DNA from: JAZQHR01 sp045540695
GTDB taxonomy: Bacteria > Bacillota > Clostridia > UMGS1810
Direction: 5' to 3'
Length of the DNA: 31,124 bases
Assembly (NCBI GenBank): GCA_045540695.1
Contig: JAZQHR010000073.1
Coordinates: forward strand, 1-31,124
Shown here: positions 7,311 to 14,796 of the stretch, piece by piece
Position numbering within the stretch: position 1 is the first letter of the stretch
Layout: every line of letters starts with the position of its first letter
Notes under the pieces: model-generated
The model's database searches: none
What the model was told of the DNA's origin: nothing
Seen by the model: the letters and a program-made list of their open reading frames with translations, nothing else
Program-made: the position numbers and the translations under genes

Positions 7311-8105
7311 TTATTTACCTAGAGCAGCGATAACTTTTTTAGTGATTTCTTCAACTAATGCGTTGTCATTAGATGTGTCACAAACATCATTTGTGCAAGT
7401 TGTGCAACCTGGGCAAGAAGCTCCTTTGTTCTGGCAAAGGTCAGCTGGGTGTTTACCCTTTAGACCGTAGCTGCTTCTCATGCTGTATAGACGTTTAACC
7501 TGCTCTTTTGAAAGCTCCTTAGGACCGCCAAGAAGTTTAGCGTTGAATAGAAGCTGTGCGTAGAACTCAACTGATTCTATCTTGTGGTAAGCACCAAGTA
7601 GTGAATCAGAGTATGCAAGTGCACCGTGGTTCTCAAGTAGAACTGCGTCAAAATACTGTAGATATTTAGATACAGCATCTGGGATTTCTTCTGTAGAAGG
7701 TGTGCCGTATTCAGCGATTGGCACGCAACCAAGTCCCAAAACTGCTTCAGGCATAATAGGCTGAGTTAGCGGAATGCCTGCGATAGCAAAGCTTGTAGCA
7801 TATATAGGGTGAGCATGAACAACTGACATTACGTCAGGTCTTTCTTTGTATACTCTCATATGCATTTTGATTTCTGATGATGGCTTAAAGCCGGCATTTG
7901 CCTGAATTACTTTACCGTTTGCGTCTACCTTACAGATGTAGTCAGGAGTCATAAAGCCTTTACTTACGCCTGTAGGAGTGCAAAGAAATTCGTTATCAGA
8001 AAGTTTTACTGAAATATTACCGTCGTTAGCGGCAACCATGCCTCTGTTGTAAATTCTTTTACCGATGTCACACATTTGTTTTTTGATCTCGTATTCCGAT
8101 ACCAT
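7311..8105 (-). CDS. Class II aldolase (fuculose/rhamnulose-1-phosphate type) with Cys-rich linker and C-terminal encapsulation peptide
   Basis: This 264-residue protein cleaves L-fuculose-1-phosphate or L-rhamnulose-1-phosphate to DHAP and lactaldehyde, feeding the diol pathway. The class II aldolase fold is clear: GNISVKL (30-36), catalytic Glu78 in SSE, zinc ligands His97 and His99 (VHAHP), and His160 in LENHGAL. After the domain (about residue 215) comes a linker with five cysteines (224, 231, 234, 237, 242; CPGCTTC at its heart) and then NALVEEITKKVIAALGK (248-264), an encapsulation helix at the C-terminus. The Cys spacing suggests metal binding or a redox-sensitive linker. It has its own promoter 130 bases upstream and a good SD (AAGGAG). 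Which of the two sugars it uses cannot be read from sequence. Confidence 0.93.
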   Translation of the reverse strand: MVSEYEIKKQMCDIGKRIYNRGMVAANDGNISVKLSDNEFLCTPTGVSKGFMTPDYICKVDANGKVIQANAGFKPSSEIKMHMRVYKERPDVMSVVHAHPIYATSFAIAGIPLTQPIMPEAVLGLGCVPIAEYGTPSTEEIPDAVSKYLQYFDAVLLENHGALAYSDSLLGAYHKIESVEFYAQLLFNAKLLGGPKELSKEQVKRLYSMRSSYGLKGKHPADLCQNKGASCPGCTTCTNDVCDTSNDNALVEEITKKVIAALGK

Positions 8106-8155
8106 TTTACATTTCTCCTTTTTATGATAATTTTTATTTATAAACTTATTTTGTA

Positions 8156-8179
8156 TATAAGCCGCATTTGCGGCGTATA
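8156..8179 (-). promoter_or_regulatory. Leader hairpin ahead of the aldolase gene
   Basis: GCCGC-ATTT-GCGGC forms a 5-bp GC stem, extended by flanking TATA/TATA pairs across an A-G mismatch. It lies in the roughly 130-base leader between the internal promoter and the aldolase start. No T-run follows on the minus strand, so it is probably a stabilising or processing structure rather than a terminator. Confidence 0.5.
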
Positions 8180-8242
8180 ACCTAGTGTGAAATGCTGTGT
8201 GAAAAATTTAACCTTTTCAAAACAACATATCCTTACATTATA

Positions 8243-8271
8243 ATTTTACCGCTATTATGTGGTTTTGTCAA
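8243..8271 (-). promoter_or_regulatory. Internal sigma-A promoter of the BMC operon
   Basis: On the minus strand: TTGACA (8266-8271), 17-base spacer, TAAAAT (8243-8248), a near-consensus promoter. It lies just after the GTPase gene. It can raise expression of the aldolase, tagged enzymes and most shell genes independently of the glycyl-radical enzyme. No terminator is visible between the GTPase stop and this promoter, so readthrough from upstream is also expected. Confidence 0.8.
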
Positions 8272-8286
8272 CATTTTTCTTTGTTT

Positions 8287-8745
8287 TTATTGATTTTTTC
8301 TTCGTTTTTGTTGGTTTTGCACCTGAGAAACATACTCCATAAGCTCGTCTATGCCTTCTCTTGTAACCGAGCTGACCTTAAATATCTTCTTACAGCCGGC
8401 TAGCTTTAACCACCTTTCGGCACGCTCAGGGTTGGCATTTTCTTTGTCTATCTTTGTTACTATGCCGATAACCTCTCTGTTTGCCATATTTGTAATACAT
8501 GGGCTATATAGCGAGTATGGCTCGGTAGCACTTAACAGTAGTCCAACCACGTCAGCCTCATAAGCATATAGAGCAAGTGCACTAGCAAGGTGCTTGTTCT
8601 CTGCGTATTCGCCCGGTGTGTCTATGGTTACATCGTGGTAGTTTACCGATTGTGTCTTTTTGTATGAGATGTCTTCACCTTTTATAGCTTGGGTGAGTGA
8701 GGTTTTGCCACATTCACTTCTGCCTACAAATATTAGTTTCTTCAT
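8287..8745 (-). CDS. EutP/PduV-family small GTPase
   Basis: This 152-residue P-loop GTPase is of the type found in eut and pdu operons. It has G1 GRSECGKTS (8-16), G3 DTPGEY (about 43-48) and G4 TKID (about 97-100). The length and the position next to a PduU/EutS-type shell gene are as in enteric eutS-eutP and pduU-pduV. PduV is reported to associate with the outside of the compartment and affect its movement; EutP has been linked to acetate kinase activity. Neither role can be decided here. The SD AAGGA overlaps the end of the upstream shell gene. The C-terminus is Lys/Arg/Gln-rich (QNQQKRRKNQ). Confidence 0.9.
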   Translation of the reverse strand: MKKLIFVGRSECGKTSLTQAIKGEDISYKKTQSVNYHDVTIDTPGEYAENKHLASALALYAYEADVVGLLLSATEPYSLYSPCITNMANREVIGIVTKIDKENANPERAERWLKLAGCKKIFKVSSVTREGIDELMEYVSQVQNQQKRRKNQ

Positions 8746-8750
8746 ATATG

Positions 8751-9134
8751 TTAAGTCCTTGTAATCTCACAAACGGTAAATCCAAGCTTGTCTTTTGCAT
8801 AGTCAACAAGTGCCTTAAGCGATGCTTCAACCTCCGATACAGTACCTGTAACGATGAGTGTACCGCTGAATCTGTCTACAAAACCAAGCTCAACGCCTGA
8901 TGCCTTGATAGCAATGTCACCTGCTATGATAGCAGTTTCTGACGGTGACATAGTTACTATACCGATTGCCGATTTGCTGTAGTCTACAGCAGGGTCAAGT
9001 CCAAGCTTGTAGTATAGTATCTCATCAGGGTTTGCTATAATGTGTGCAATTGTTATCTGTTTTCCGGGAACAAGTTCCTGGATAATTCGTAATTTGTCAT
9101 TGTCGGGTATGTTTAAAAGCTGTGAATAGTCCAT
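8751..9134 (-). CDS. Circularly permuted BMC-H shell protein (PduU/EutS type)
   Basis: This 127-residue protein has its BMC domain permuted: the IIANPDE segment, which ends ordinary BMC-H proteins, comes at about residues 33-39, ahead of the SAIGIVTMSPSETAIIAGD strand-helix (about 55-73) that normally starts them. This order is diagnostic of EutS/PduU hexamers. The N-terminal 20 residues would supply the strand that forms the small beta-barrel over the pore in this family. SD AGGAGGT lies seven bases before the ATG, overlapping the activase stop. It is paired with the EutP/PduV-like GTPase, as in other compartments. Confidence 0.92.
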   Translation of the reverse strand: MDYSQLLNIPDNDKLRIIQELVPGKQITIAHIIANPDEILYYKLGLDPAVDYSKSAIGIVTMSPSETAIIAGDIAIKASGVELGFVDRFSGTLIVTGTVSEVEASLKALVDYAKDKLGFTVCEITRT

Positions 9135-9138
9135 TGGA

Positions 9139-9933
9139 TTAACCTCCTATCTGACAATTTAAGCCTTCAGCTTTGACTACATCATAAAGCTTTTGCATCT
9201 TTTCCTTGTTTGGAAGCTCAATGTCTTTTGCAAGGTAATCTCTGCCAAGCCATGTGTACTTATCCGAGCCAAGTCTGTGATATGGAAGCAGATGAAGCTC
9301 ATTTACTGTAAGAAGGCTCTTTGCAAATCGTGCAATGTCCCTTATTTCCTCCGGTGTGTCGTTAAATGTCGGTATAACGGGTACACGTATTATAAGTTTT
9401 CTTGCATCTTTTGCAATGCGCTTTGCATTTTCAAGTATTATCTCGTTTTTAACACCTGTAAACTCCAGATGTTTAGCCGAGTTAATGTGTTTTATATCCA
9501 TAAGATATACATCAAGATACGGCAGTAGTTTTTGAATATTTTCATATTTTGCAAATCCTGTCGATTCTATCGCGGTATTTATGCCGTTTTCCTTGCACGC
9601 TCGAAGGATAGCTGCAGCAAAGTCGGGTTGTGTAAGCACCTCTCCGCCGGATAGTGTTACTCCGCCACCCGAACGTCTGTAGTAAGGCATATCCTTCATA
9701 ACCTTTTCCATCAGCTCTGCAACGGTTATATCCTGACCGACTGTCTTTATCTTGCCGTCGGGCATCTTCATTTCCACAATGTCGAATGTTTGACCTTCTG
9801 GATTGCAGCACCATCGGCATCTTAGCGGACAACCCTTTAAAAAGATTATCGTCCTTATGCCCGGCCCGTCGTGAATGGAAAACTTCTGAATATCAAAAAT
9901 CCTGCCTGTGGTTTTTAGATATTCGTTTGTCAT
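9139..9933 (-). CDS. Glycyl-radical enzyme activase (radical SAM)
   Basis: This 264-residue activase uses a 4Fe-4S cluster and S-adenosylmethionine to abstract hydrogen from Gly817 of the dehydratase encoded immediately upstream. The cluster motif is Cys35-x3-Cys39-x2-Cys42 (KGCPLRCRWC), preceded by IHDGPGIRT (20-28), and the SAM-binding GGE is in VTLSGGEVL. No ferredoxin-like insert with extra cysteines follows the CNPEG segment, so this is the short pyruvate-formate-lyase-activase-like form, unlike many other diol/glycerol dehydratase activases. It overlaps the dehydratase stop by four bases (ATGA), so the pair is translationally coupled. The reductant is unknown; PduS in the same operon is a candidate only by inference. 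Confidence 0.95.
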   Translation of the reverse strand: MTNEYLKTTGRIFDIQKFSIHDGPGIRTIIFLKGCPLRCRWCCNPEGQTFDIVEMKMPDGKIKTVGQDITVAELMEKVMKDMPYYRRSGGGVTLSGGEVLTQPDFAAAILRACKENGINTAIESTGFAKYENIQKLLPYLDVYLMDIKHINSAKHLEFTGVKNEIILENAKRIAKDARKLIIRVPVIPTFNDTPEEIRDIARFAKSLLTVNELHLLPYHRLGSDKYTWLGRDYLAKDIELPNKEKMQKLYDVVKAEGLNCQIGG

Positions 9934-12458
9934 ATACTGCCTTGCTCCGTTCTGTTAATAATATCGTCCTGAAGTGATTTTGAAAGGGTAGTGAACAGTG
10001 CACTGTAGCCTGCTACACGTACAACAAGTGTTTTGTACTTTTCAGGATGAGCCTGAGCATCGCGAAGAGTTTCGCGGCTGACTACGTTAAACTGTACGTG
10101 GCTTCCTTTCTGGTCAAAGTAACCTCTTATAAGTGATACAAAGCTTTCAAGACCTGATGTACCTTCAAGAGCTGAAGGATGGAACTTCATGTTGAATAAT
10201 GTTCCGTTTGATGCTATGAAGTGGTCAAGCTTTGATACAGAGTTACAAGACGATGTAGGACCATTTACGTCCTTACCTGCAGAAGGTGATACACCATCTG
10301 CAACAGGTGTGTATGCGTAACGTCCGTCAGGAGTTGCACCTGTCTGTGCACCAAGAGGTACGTTAGCTGATACCGGATATAGACCTGCCTGATATTTTCC
10401 GCCTCGTGGGTTGGTGTATGTTTCAAGCGGTCTTGTGTATGTATAAGCCACATCACGTGCAAATTCGTCAACCACTTTTATGTCGTTACCGAATTTTGGA
10501 GTGGCATCTATCATATCGTGGATTTCCTGATAACGTTTCTTCTGTGCAGTATCAAGGTTGTTACCTGATACTTTCTTAAATATTTCCTGAATCTGTGCAT
10601 CGGTAGCCTTTATGCCGTTAGCTGCAAGCTCTTTTACAATGCCTACTGTGATTTCCTCGGCATCGGTAGCGGTTATGTCTTTTCCGTAGTTGTTTTCAAG
10701 TGCTTCCTTAAGCTCTGCCATAGTGATTTTCTTTTCGTCAAATACAAGAGTTTTGATAGCATATAGCGAGTCTGCCATATTGGCAATACCAAAGCCCTGC
10801 GGACCTGTGAAGTTGTATACAGCTCCACCTTCCTGAACGCTTAGGCCTCTGCCGATACAATCCTCAATCATACTTGATAGGAAAGGAAGCGGACAACGCG
10901 ATGCATGTGCTACGTCAATTGCGTTATTTGAATTTACCATAAGGTCAATCATATAATTCATCTGAGCTTTGTAAGCATCGTAGAATTCGTCAAATGTTTC
11001 CATTTTGGTAACGTCGCCAGTCTGTACGCTTATAACCTCGCCATTGTCTACACCGTTTGAGAATACAAGCTCAAGCGGACGACACATATTGAAGAATGCC
11101 GCATCGTGCCAACCGTCTGTCTTACCTGATTTCTGCGGTTCAACACAACCGATTATGTTGTAATCCCTTGCATCCTCCATAGTAAGACCTCTGCTTATAA
11201 GGGCAGGGATTATTACCTCGTCATTGTAGTATGCAGGAAGACCAACGCCTGTGCGTGTAAGCTCGCCTGCTTTTATCATAAATTCGTGCGGAGTGCCGTT
11301 CCATACTCTGACAGAGAATGATGGCTGTGGAAGCAGCACGTGCTTTGTAGCTTCTATACACATAAACGACATATCGTTTGTAGCGTCACGTCCGTCAGGA
11401 GTCTGACCGCCTGCTATAAGGTTCTGGAACAGACCATAGCCTGCAAAACCTTCCGCAGATGCCGCGTCACGTACCTTTGTTAAATCGTTTAGCTTAACCC
11501 AGATACAGTCCATAAGCTCCTGTGCAAATTCACGTGTAATCTTGCCTTCGTCCAAATCCTTCTTGAAGTAAGGATACATATACTGGTCAAATCTACCTGG
11601 AGATATCGAGTGACCGCTTGCCTCCTGCTGAATAAGTATCTGCACAAACCAGAATGACTGGCAAGCCTCATAGAACGAAGTCGCACCCTTCGCAGGAACG
11701 TTAACACAGTTTTGTGCTATCTGAAGCAGTTCAAGTTTTCTTGTTTCATCTGTGCATTTCTTTGATTCTTCAAGGGCAAGTGCTGCATATCTTCTTGCGT
11801 AGTTGATAGCCGCCTCACTGCTTTCTATTACTGCTTCTAAAAATTTGCATTTTGTTATGTAGTTGGCATCTGAAACCTTGCAACGTTTTAGCTCGTCCTG
11901 AGCCTCTTTTATAATTCCCTCAAAGCCTATCTTAAGCACCTTTGCGTAGTTAACTGTAACGTGACCTACGCCGTTGTAGAAATAGTTACCAGGTGTGAAT
12001 ATGTTGTGCTCTATAGCCTTTAATGTTTCGGGAGCCATATATGAAGTAGCAAGCTCACTTGTAGTCTTGCCCTTCCAGTATTTGAACACTTCACGAAGTG
12101 TAGCTTTTGTATCTTCCGATATATAAAACTGGTCAGCATTTCTTGTAGCGATTGTTTCAAATTCATCCTCCAACCACTGGAAAGAATATTCAGGGAATAG
12201 CTGACAGCTTCTTGGATTAACAGAGTTGCTGCCTACTATAAGCTCGTCAGGACGGATTACTATAGGAATGTTTTCAAGTATATGACGAAAAGCCGCCGAT
12301 CTTCTTGAAATGATAGGCATATCCTCTGTCCTTTTATAGCTCTCGGTAAGAAGAACCGCTCTGTCTGCCTCGATAGTAGGTGTACTATCGTACAGATGGT
12401 CTATAAGCCTTTGTATTCTTTCTGATTTTTTGATTGGCTCTGTGTAAAATTTAGCCAT
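9930..12458 (-). CDS. Glycyl-radical propane-1,2-diol dehydratase (B12-independent)
   Basis: This 842-residue glycyl-radical enzyme is the signature enzyme of the compartment; the expected reaction is 1,2-propanediol to propionaldehyde and water. The radical site is Gly817 in RVAGYSALF, with a 25-residue tail. The thiyl cysteine is Cys438 and the general base Glu440 in IIGCVEPQKSG. His166 (GVGHVTVNY) and Asp452 (WHDAAFF) complete the residue set of known glycerol/diol dehydratases and separate it from choline TMA-lyase and pyruvate formate-lyase. No encapsulation helix is visible at either end, so it may enter by interaction with other cargo. The ATG overlaps the HAD gene's end by eight bases (ATGGCTAA), with GGAGGT seven bases upstream. 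Glycerol as substrate cannot be excluded. Confidence 0.95.
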   Translation of the reverse strand: MAKFYTEPIKKSERIQRLIDHLYDSTPTIEADRAVLLTESYKRTEDMPIISRRSAAFRHILENIPIVIRPDELIVGSNSVNPRSCQLFPEYSFQWLEDEFETIATRNADQFYISEDTKATLREVFKYWKGKTTSELATSYMAPETLKAIEHNIFTPGNYFYNGVGHVTVNYAKVLKIGFEGIIKEAQDELKRCKVSDANYITKCKFLEAVIESSEAAINYARRYAALALEESKKCTDETRKLELLQIAQNCVNVPAKGATSFYEACQSFWFVQILIQQEASGHSISPGRFDQYMYPYFKKDLDEGKITREFAQELMDCIWVKLNDLTKVRDAASAEGFAGYGLFQNLIAGGQTPDGRDATNDMSFMCIEATKHVLLPQPSFSVRVWNGTPHEFMIKAGELTRTGVGLPAYYNDEVIIPALISRGLTMEDARDYNIIGCVEPQKSGKTDGWHDAAFFNMCRPLELVFSNGVDNGEVISVQTGDVTKMETFDEFYDAYKAQMNYMIDLMVNSNNAIDVAHASRCPLPFLSSMIEDCIGRGLSVQEGGAVYNFTGPQGFGIANMADSLYAIKTLVFDEKKITMAELKEALENNYGKDITATDAEEITVGIVKELAANGIKATDAQIQEIFKKVSGNNLDTAQKKRYQEIHDMIDATPKFGNDIKVVDEFARDVAYTYTRPLETYTNPRGGKYQAGLYPVSANVPLGAQTGATPDGRYAYTPVADGVSPSAGKDVNGPTSSCNSVSKLDHFIASNGTLFNMKFHPSALEGTSGLESFVSLIRGYFDQKGSHVQFNVVSRETLRDAQAHPEKYKTLVVRVAGYSALFTTLSKSLQDDIINRTEQGSI

Positions 12459-13146
12459 TTATCACACCTCCAAAAAGTGTTTCTATATTATTAGTAGTAT
12501 TTTTTGCCGATACCTTAACCCTCGGCCAGGCATATTCCATTGCATAAGAGTGTGTAACACTCGTCAGCATTTCAATATCATTGTAATTATCACCGATTGC
12601 CATTGCATTATCAGGTGAAATGTTTAGCTTATCAAGAAGAACCTTCGTTGCTACGCCTTTGTTTGTGCCCTTTGATACTATCTCGTACCAGCTTTTGTCG
12701 GTAGGCACTATAGATACGTAAGCTTCTTCGTACATCCGTGTAAGCTGCTTTCCTTTAAATATAACTCCGTCGCCTGTAAGTGCGATTTTGTATATATCAT
12801 CGTATGTATCACTGTCGGGATTCTTCTTATATATATGCTTTTCTATACCGCGATGGTTTTCTGCATTTTTTATAATGCCCTCTGCCACCTTACTGTCGAT
12901 AGGAGCGGAATAAATAAGTTTGTTCTTATATATAATAGCCGCACCGTCAAGACAGATGAAATATATAATATCCTTTACCTCTTTAAATATTTCCTTAAGC
13001 TGCGTATAGCACCTTCCGCTTGCAACTGCAAATGCGATTCCACGCTCGTTTAAAGCCTTTATCTGCGATATTAAGTTTTGAGTTAGGCTGGTTTCGCCTC
13101 GCTTTAGCAGGCAACCGTCCAAATCGCTGAGTATAAGCTTAATCAT
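12451..13146 (-). CDS. HAD-superfamily (Cof-type) phosphatase, first gene of the BMC operon
   Basis: This 231-residue HAD hydrolase of the Cof/sugar-phosphatase type has motif I DLDGCLLKRG near the N-terminus, SGR in motif II (FAVASGRCY) and the AIGDNYNDIEML motif IV/substrate loop near the C-terminus. Cys replaces the usual Thr of DxDGT in motif I. I start at the ATG at 13146 (MIKLILSDLDG), with GGAG eleven bases upstream; a TTG 14 codons further upstream has no usable SD. It is co-transcribed and overlaps the dehydratase start by eight bases. Phosphatases are not core compartment genes. It may remove a dead-end sugar or DHAP-type phosphate, or detoxify a side product; the substrate is unknown. 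Confidence 0.85.
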   Translation of the reverse strand: MIKLILSDLDGCLLKRGETSLTQNLISQIKALNERGIAFAVASGRCYTQLKEIFKEVKDIIYFICLDGAAIIYKNKLIYSAPIDSKVAEGIIKNAENHRGIEKHIYKKNPDSDTYDDIYKIALTGDGVIFKGKQLTRMYEEAYVSIVPTDKSWYEIVSKGTNKGVATKVLLDKLNISPDNAMAIGDNYNDIEMLTSVTHSYAMEYAWPRVKVSAKNTTNNIETLFGGVING

Positions 13147-13213
13147 ATTCCGAAAATCTCCGATTATGTTGAAATGTGAGAGATACAATCCCTCATGATA
13201 GTTTTACAATTAT

Positions 13214-13242
13214 ATAATACCACCGAAATAATCAAAAGTCAA
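13214..13242 (-). promoter_or_regulatory. Main sigma-A promoter of the BMC operon
   Basis: On the minus strand: TTGACT (13237-13242), 17-base spacer, TATTAT (13214-13219). Transcription would start near 13207, about 60 bases before the HAD gene. No regulator gene or clear operator is adjacent, so control by a distant activator (AraC-type is common for such loci) is only a guess. Confidence 0.8.
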
Positions 13243-13260
13243 GAAAAACAAAGAAAAAAT

Positions 13261-13363
13261 CACAGAAAAATCTGTGAAAACCAAAAAAACAAAAATCGCA
13301 AAGATATAAAAACGGAACGACACGCAGGTCGTTCCCTACATTAGCTAGATAGATATTGTAGGG
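13261..13363. repeat. Intergenic palindromic segment between BMC operon and lipoprotein gene
   Basis: The 359-base gap between the HAD start and the lipoprotein gene contains three stems: CACAGA-AAAA-TCTGTG (13261-13276), followed by T-rich sequence on the minus strand and so possibly a weak terminator upstream of the BMC promoter; GGAACGAC/GTCGTTCC (13314-13335); and CCCTACA/TGTAGGG (13334-13340 with 13357-13363). The last two, with the TGTAGGG motif, resemble the short palindromic repeats scattered through many Clostridia genomes. The remainder, 13364-13449, shows nothing I can identify. Confidence 0.5.
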
Positions 13364-13449
13364 GATGCTATGCGAGGTGTTACAAAACAGATTAAAATGG
13401 TATATTAAATAGTTTGTTTACAGTTTTTCTGTATTTACCGAGATTGTTG

Positions 13450-13478
13450 TTGCGTTTTTCAAAATAAAATGATATAAT
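13450..13478 (+). promoter_or_regulatory. Sigma-A promoter of the lipoprotein gene
   Basis: TTGCGT (13450-13455), 17-base spacer, TATAAT (13473-13478), 27 bases upstream of the start codon, which has GGAGG at 13494-13498. Confidence 0.7.
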
Positions 13479-13505
13479 AATAAAAAAACGAACGGAGGAA
13501 TTGTT

Positions 13506-14129
13506 ATGAAGAATATAAGAAAAATACTGGCTTTGTTAGTAGCATTAACGCTAATGTTTACTATAGTCGGATGCGACGGTGTTGGCGGCAAGACAACCAT
13601 AAATGATTATTCGGACGAAGAGATATACGACACTTTTTTGGAAGCGTATGATTTTTATATGTCTTGGGTATATGGACAATTTTATACGGATATGGATAAT
13701 GCGATAATGAAAGAAGAAGGTTTGTTTATCGCAGAGGTAATCCATGATGAAATAAAAACCACTAAACAGCTTGTCGACAAAATACATTCGTATTTTCTTG
13801 AACCATCTGCAAGTAAATTTGTTGCTCAAATTAACCCTTATGATGAAAATGGAAAGCTATATGTAGATAGTATTGACGGATTAGGATCTCCATGGTATGA
13901 CTTTGATACATATTCTATAGAAAGAATTGATGACAAAACGGCCATTATTACAATTAAGTTGAAAAACTGGTTTAGTGAAGAAGATGAAACGGATTGGAAA
14001 ACTCAAATTATATGCAAACTAGAGGATGGCAATTTGTTATTTGATTATCATAAGGAGTCTCCATATTATAATGATTCAGATTATGTTAAGAATATTATTT
14101 TTGTTTGGGATGAATTAGAGGAGTTTTAA
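13506..14129 (+). CDS. Secreted lipoprotein of unknown function
   Basis: This 207-residue protein begins with a lipoprotein signal peptide: basic MKNIRKI, a hydrophobic stretch to about 20, and lipobox IVGC with Cys23 as the lipidation site, so it is anchored to the outer face of the membrane. The mature part is acidic and rich in Tyr and aromatic residues (EAYDFYMSWVYGQF at about 45-58). It contains an alternating strand-like C-terminal half with YSIERIDDKTAIITIKLKNW. The pattern is reminiscent of small surface domains such as IseA-like or NTF2-like folds, but I do not recognise a family. It is a single gene with its own promoter and terminator. Confidence 0.85.
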   Translation: MKNIRKILALLVALTLMFTIVGCDGVGGKTTINDYSDEEIYDTFLEAYDFYMSWVYGQFYTDMDNAIMKEEGLFIAEVIHDEIKTTKQLVDKIHSYFLEPSASKFVAQINPYDENGKLYVDSIDGLGSPWYDFDTYSIERIDDKTAIITIKLKNWFSEEDETDWKTQIICKLEDGNLLFDYHKESPYYNDSDYVKNIIFVWDELEEF

Positions 14130-14140
14130 TTTTCTATATT

Positions 14141-14188
14141 AAAAAGGTATAAACAATCATTTGTAAATGATATGTTTATACCTTTTTT
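14141..14188 (+). terminator. Intrinsic terminator of the lipoprotein gene
   Basis: A long stem AAAAAGGTATAAACA / TGTTTATACCTTTTT encloses an inner stem ATCATTT-GT-AAATGAT with one bulged A, ending in a T-run. It can also act on the minus strand. Confidence 0.9.
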
Positions 14189-14257
14189 GATGAATTTAGT
14201 TTTACTAATCGTCGAGAATGTTATCCTTACAAAAAAGGTATATGTGGTTTTTTGCTT

Positions 14258-14435
14258 TGGGTCCAGGGCGGAGCAAATGCCTGTAGGGAAAGCCCTCCTT
14301 GCCTAAAGGAGGGGGGACCGCTTTAGCGGTGGGAGGATTCTTGAAATGTCCGGTAAACGGTAATAATTTTTATACTTTGCATAATTGTATGTGTGTCAGC
14401 ATATTTTGCGTTCAAAAGTCCCTGCCGGAGGCAAA
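14258..14435. repeat. Dispersed repeat, copy 1 (chimeric interior)
   Basis: The left end TGGGTCCAGGGCGGAGC and right end CAAAAGTCCCTGCCGGAGGC match the ends of the copy at 24682-24783 almost exactly, but the interior is different. Here it contains CCCTCCTT-GCCTA-AAGGAGGG (14293-14313) followed by ACCGC-TTTA-GCGGT (14317-14330), a second repeat type. The flanking 14190-14257 holds no gene I can see. Both copies abut intrinsic terminators. Confidence 0.75.
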
Positions 14436-14437
14436 AT

Positions 14438-14470
14438 AAAAAAGAGTATTTTCGAAAAAATACTCTTTTT
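14438..14470 (-). terminator. Intrinsic terminator of the amino-acid ABC / yerC operon
   Basis: A stem AAAAAGAGTATTTT / AAAATACTCTTTTT around CGAA lies 17 bases beyond the stop of the TrpR-like gene. It has T-runs in both directions, so it is probably bidirectional. Confidence 0.85.
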
Positions 14471-14487
14471 AAAATTTGTAAAAAATA

Positions 14488-14784
14488 TTATTTTTTATTA
14501 AGTAGTTTACCAAGCACCTCGTCGTATCCGCCTGTGCCGTAGTTAAGTGCACGATTGACACGCGAGATGGTGGCACTTGATGCGCCGGTTAGCTTTTCTA
14601 TTTCAGAAAAGGTAACCTTTTCTTTTAAGAGCCTTGCCACTTCAAGTCTTTGAGCAGCAGACTTTATTTCATTTATAGTAAAAAGGTCGCTTAGAAATCT
14701 TTCGCATTCTTCCTCGTTATCTACCAGCGTTATTGCGTGGTATAGGGAAGCTACCTCCGATTTTGTAATTTCATTATTACCCAT
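14488..14784 (-). CDS. YerC/YecD-type TrpR-like regulator
   Basis: This 98-residue all-helical DNA-binding protein of the TrpR/YerC-YecD family has a helix-turn-helix at about residues 55-78 (VTFSEIEKLTGASSATISRVNRAL), ending in the NYGTGGYDE segment typical of YerC. Unlike TrpR, this group has no established tryptophan-binding role in Firmicutes. It is the last gene of a four-gene operon with a polar amino-acid ABC transporter, 12 bases after the ATPase stop. It may therefore regulate amino-acid uptake or metabolism, but no operator was identified. Confidence 0.9.
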   Translation of the reverse strand: MGNNEITKSEVASLYHAITLVDNEEECERFLSDLFTINEIKSAAQRLEVARLLKEKVTFSEIEKLTGASSATISRVNRALNYGTGGYDEVLGKLLNKK

Positions 14785-14796
14785 TTTTGCACCGCC

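Noticed and set aside
8106..8286. B12 riboswitch or intrinsic terminator in the aldolase leader
   Set aside because: Only one 5-bp hairpin without a T-run; no B12-box-like sequence, and the pathway is B12-independent.
9930..12458. Choline TMA-lyase (CutC) or pyruvate formate-lyase
   Set aside because: The His166, Cys438, Glu440, Asp452 set and the aldolase/PduP/PduL context fit diol dehydratase; no choline genes are present, and pyruvate formate-lyase would have paired active-site cysteines.
13146..13188. Upstream TTG start for the HAD phosphatase
   Set aside because: The SD-like GAGGG is only two bases from the TTG. Starting at the ATG at 13146 puts motif I at the usual distance from the N-terminus.
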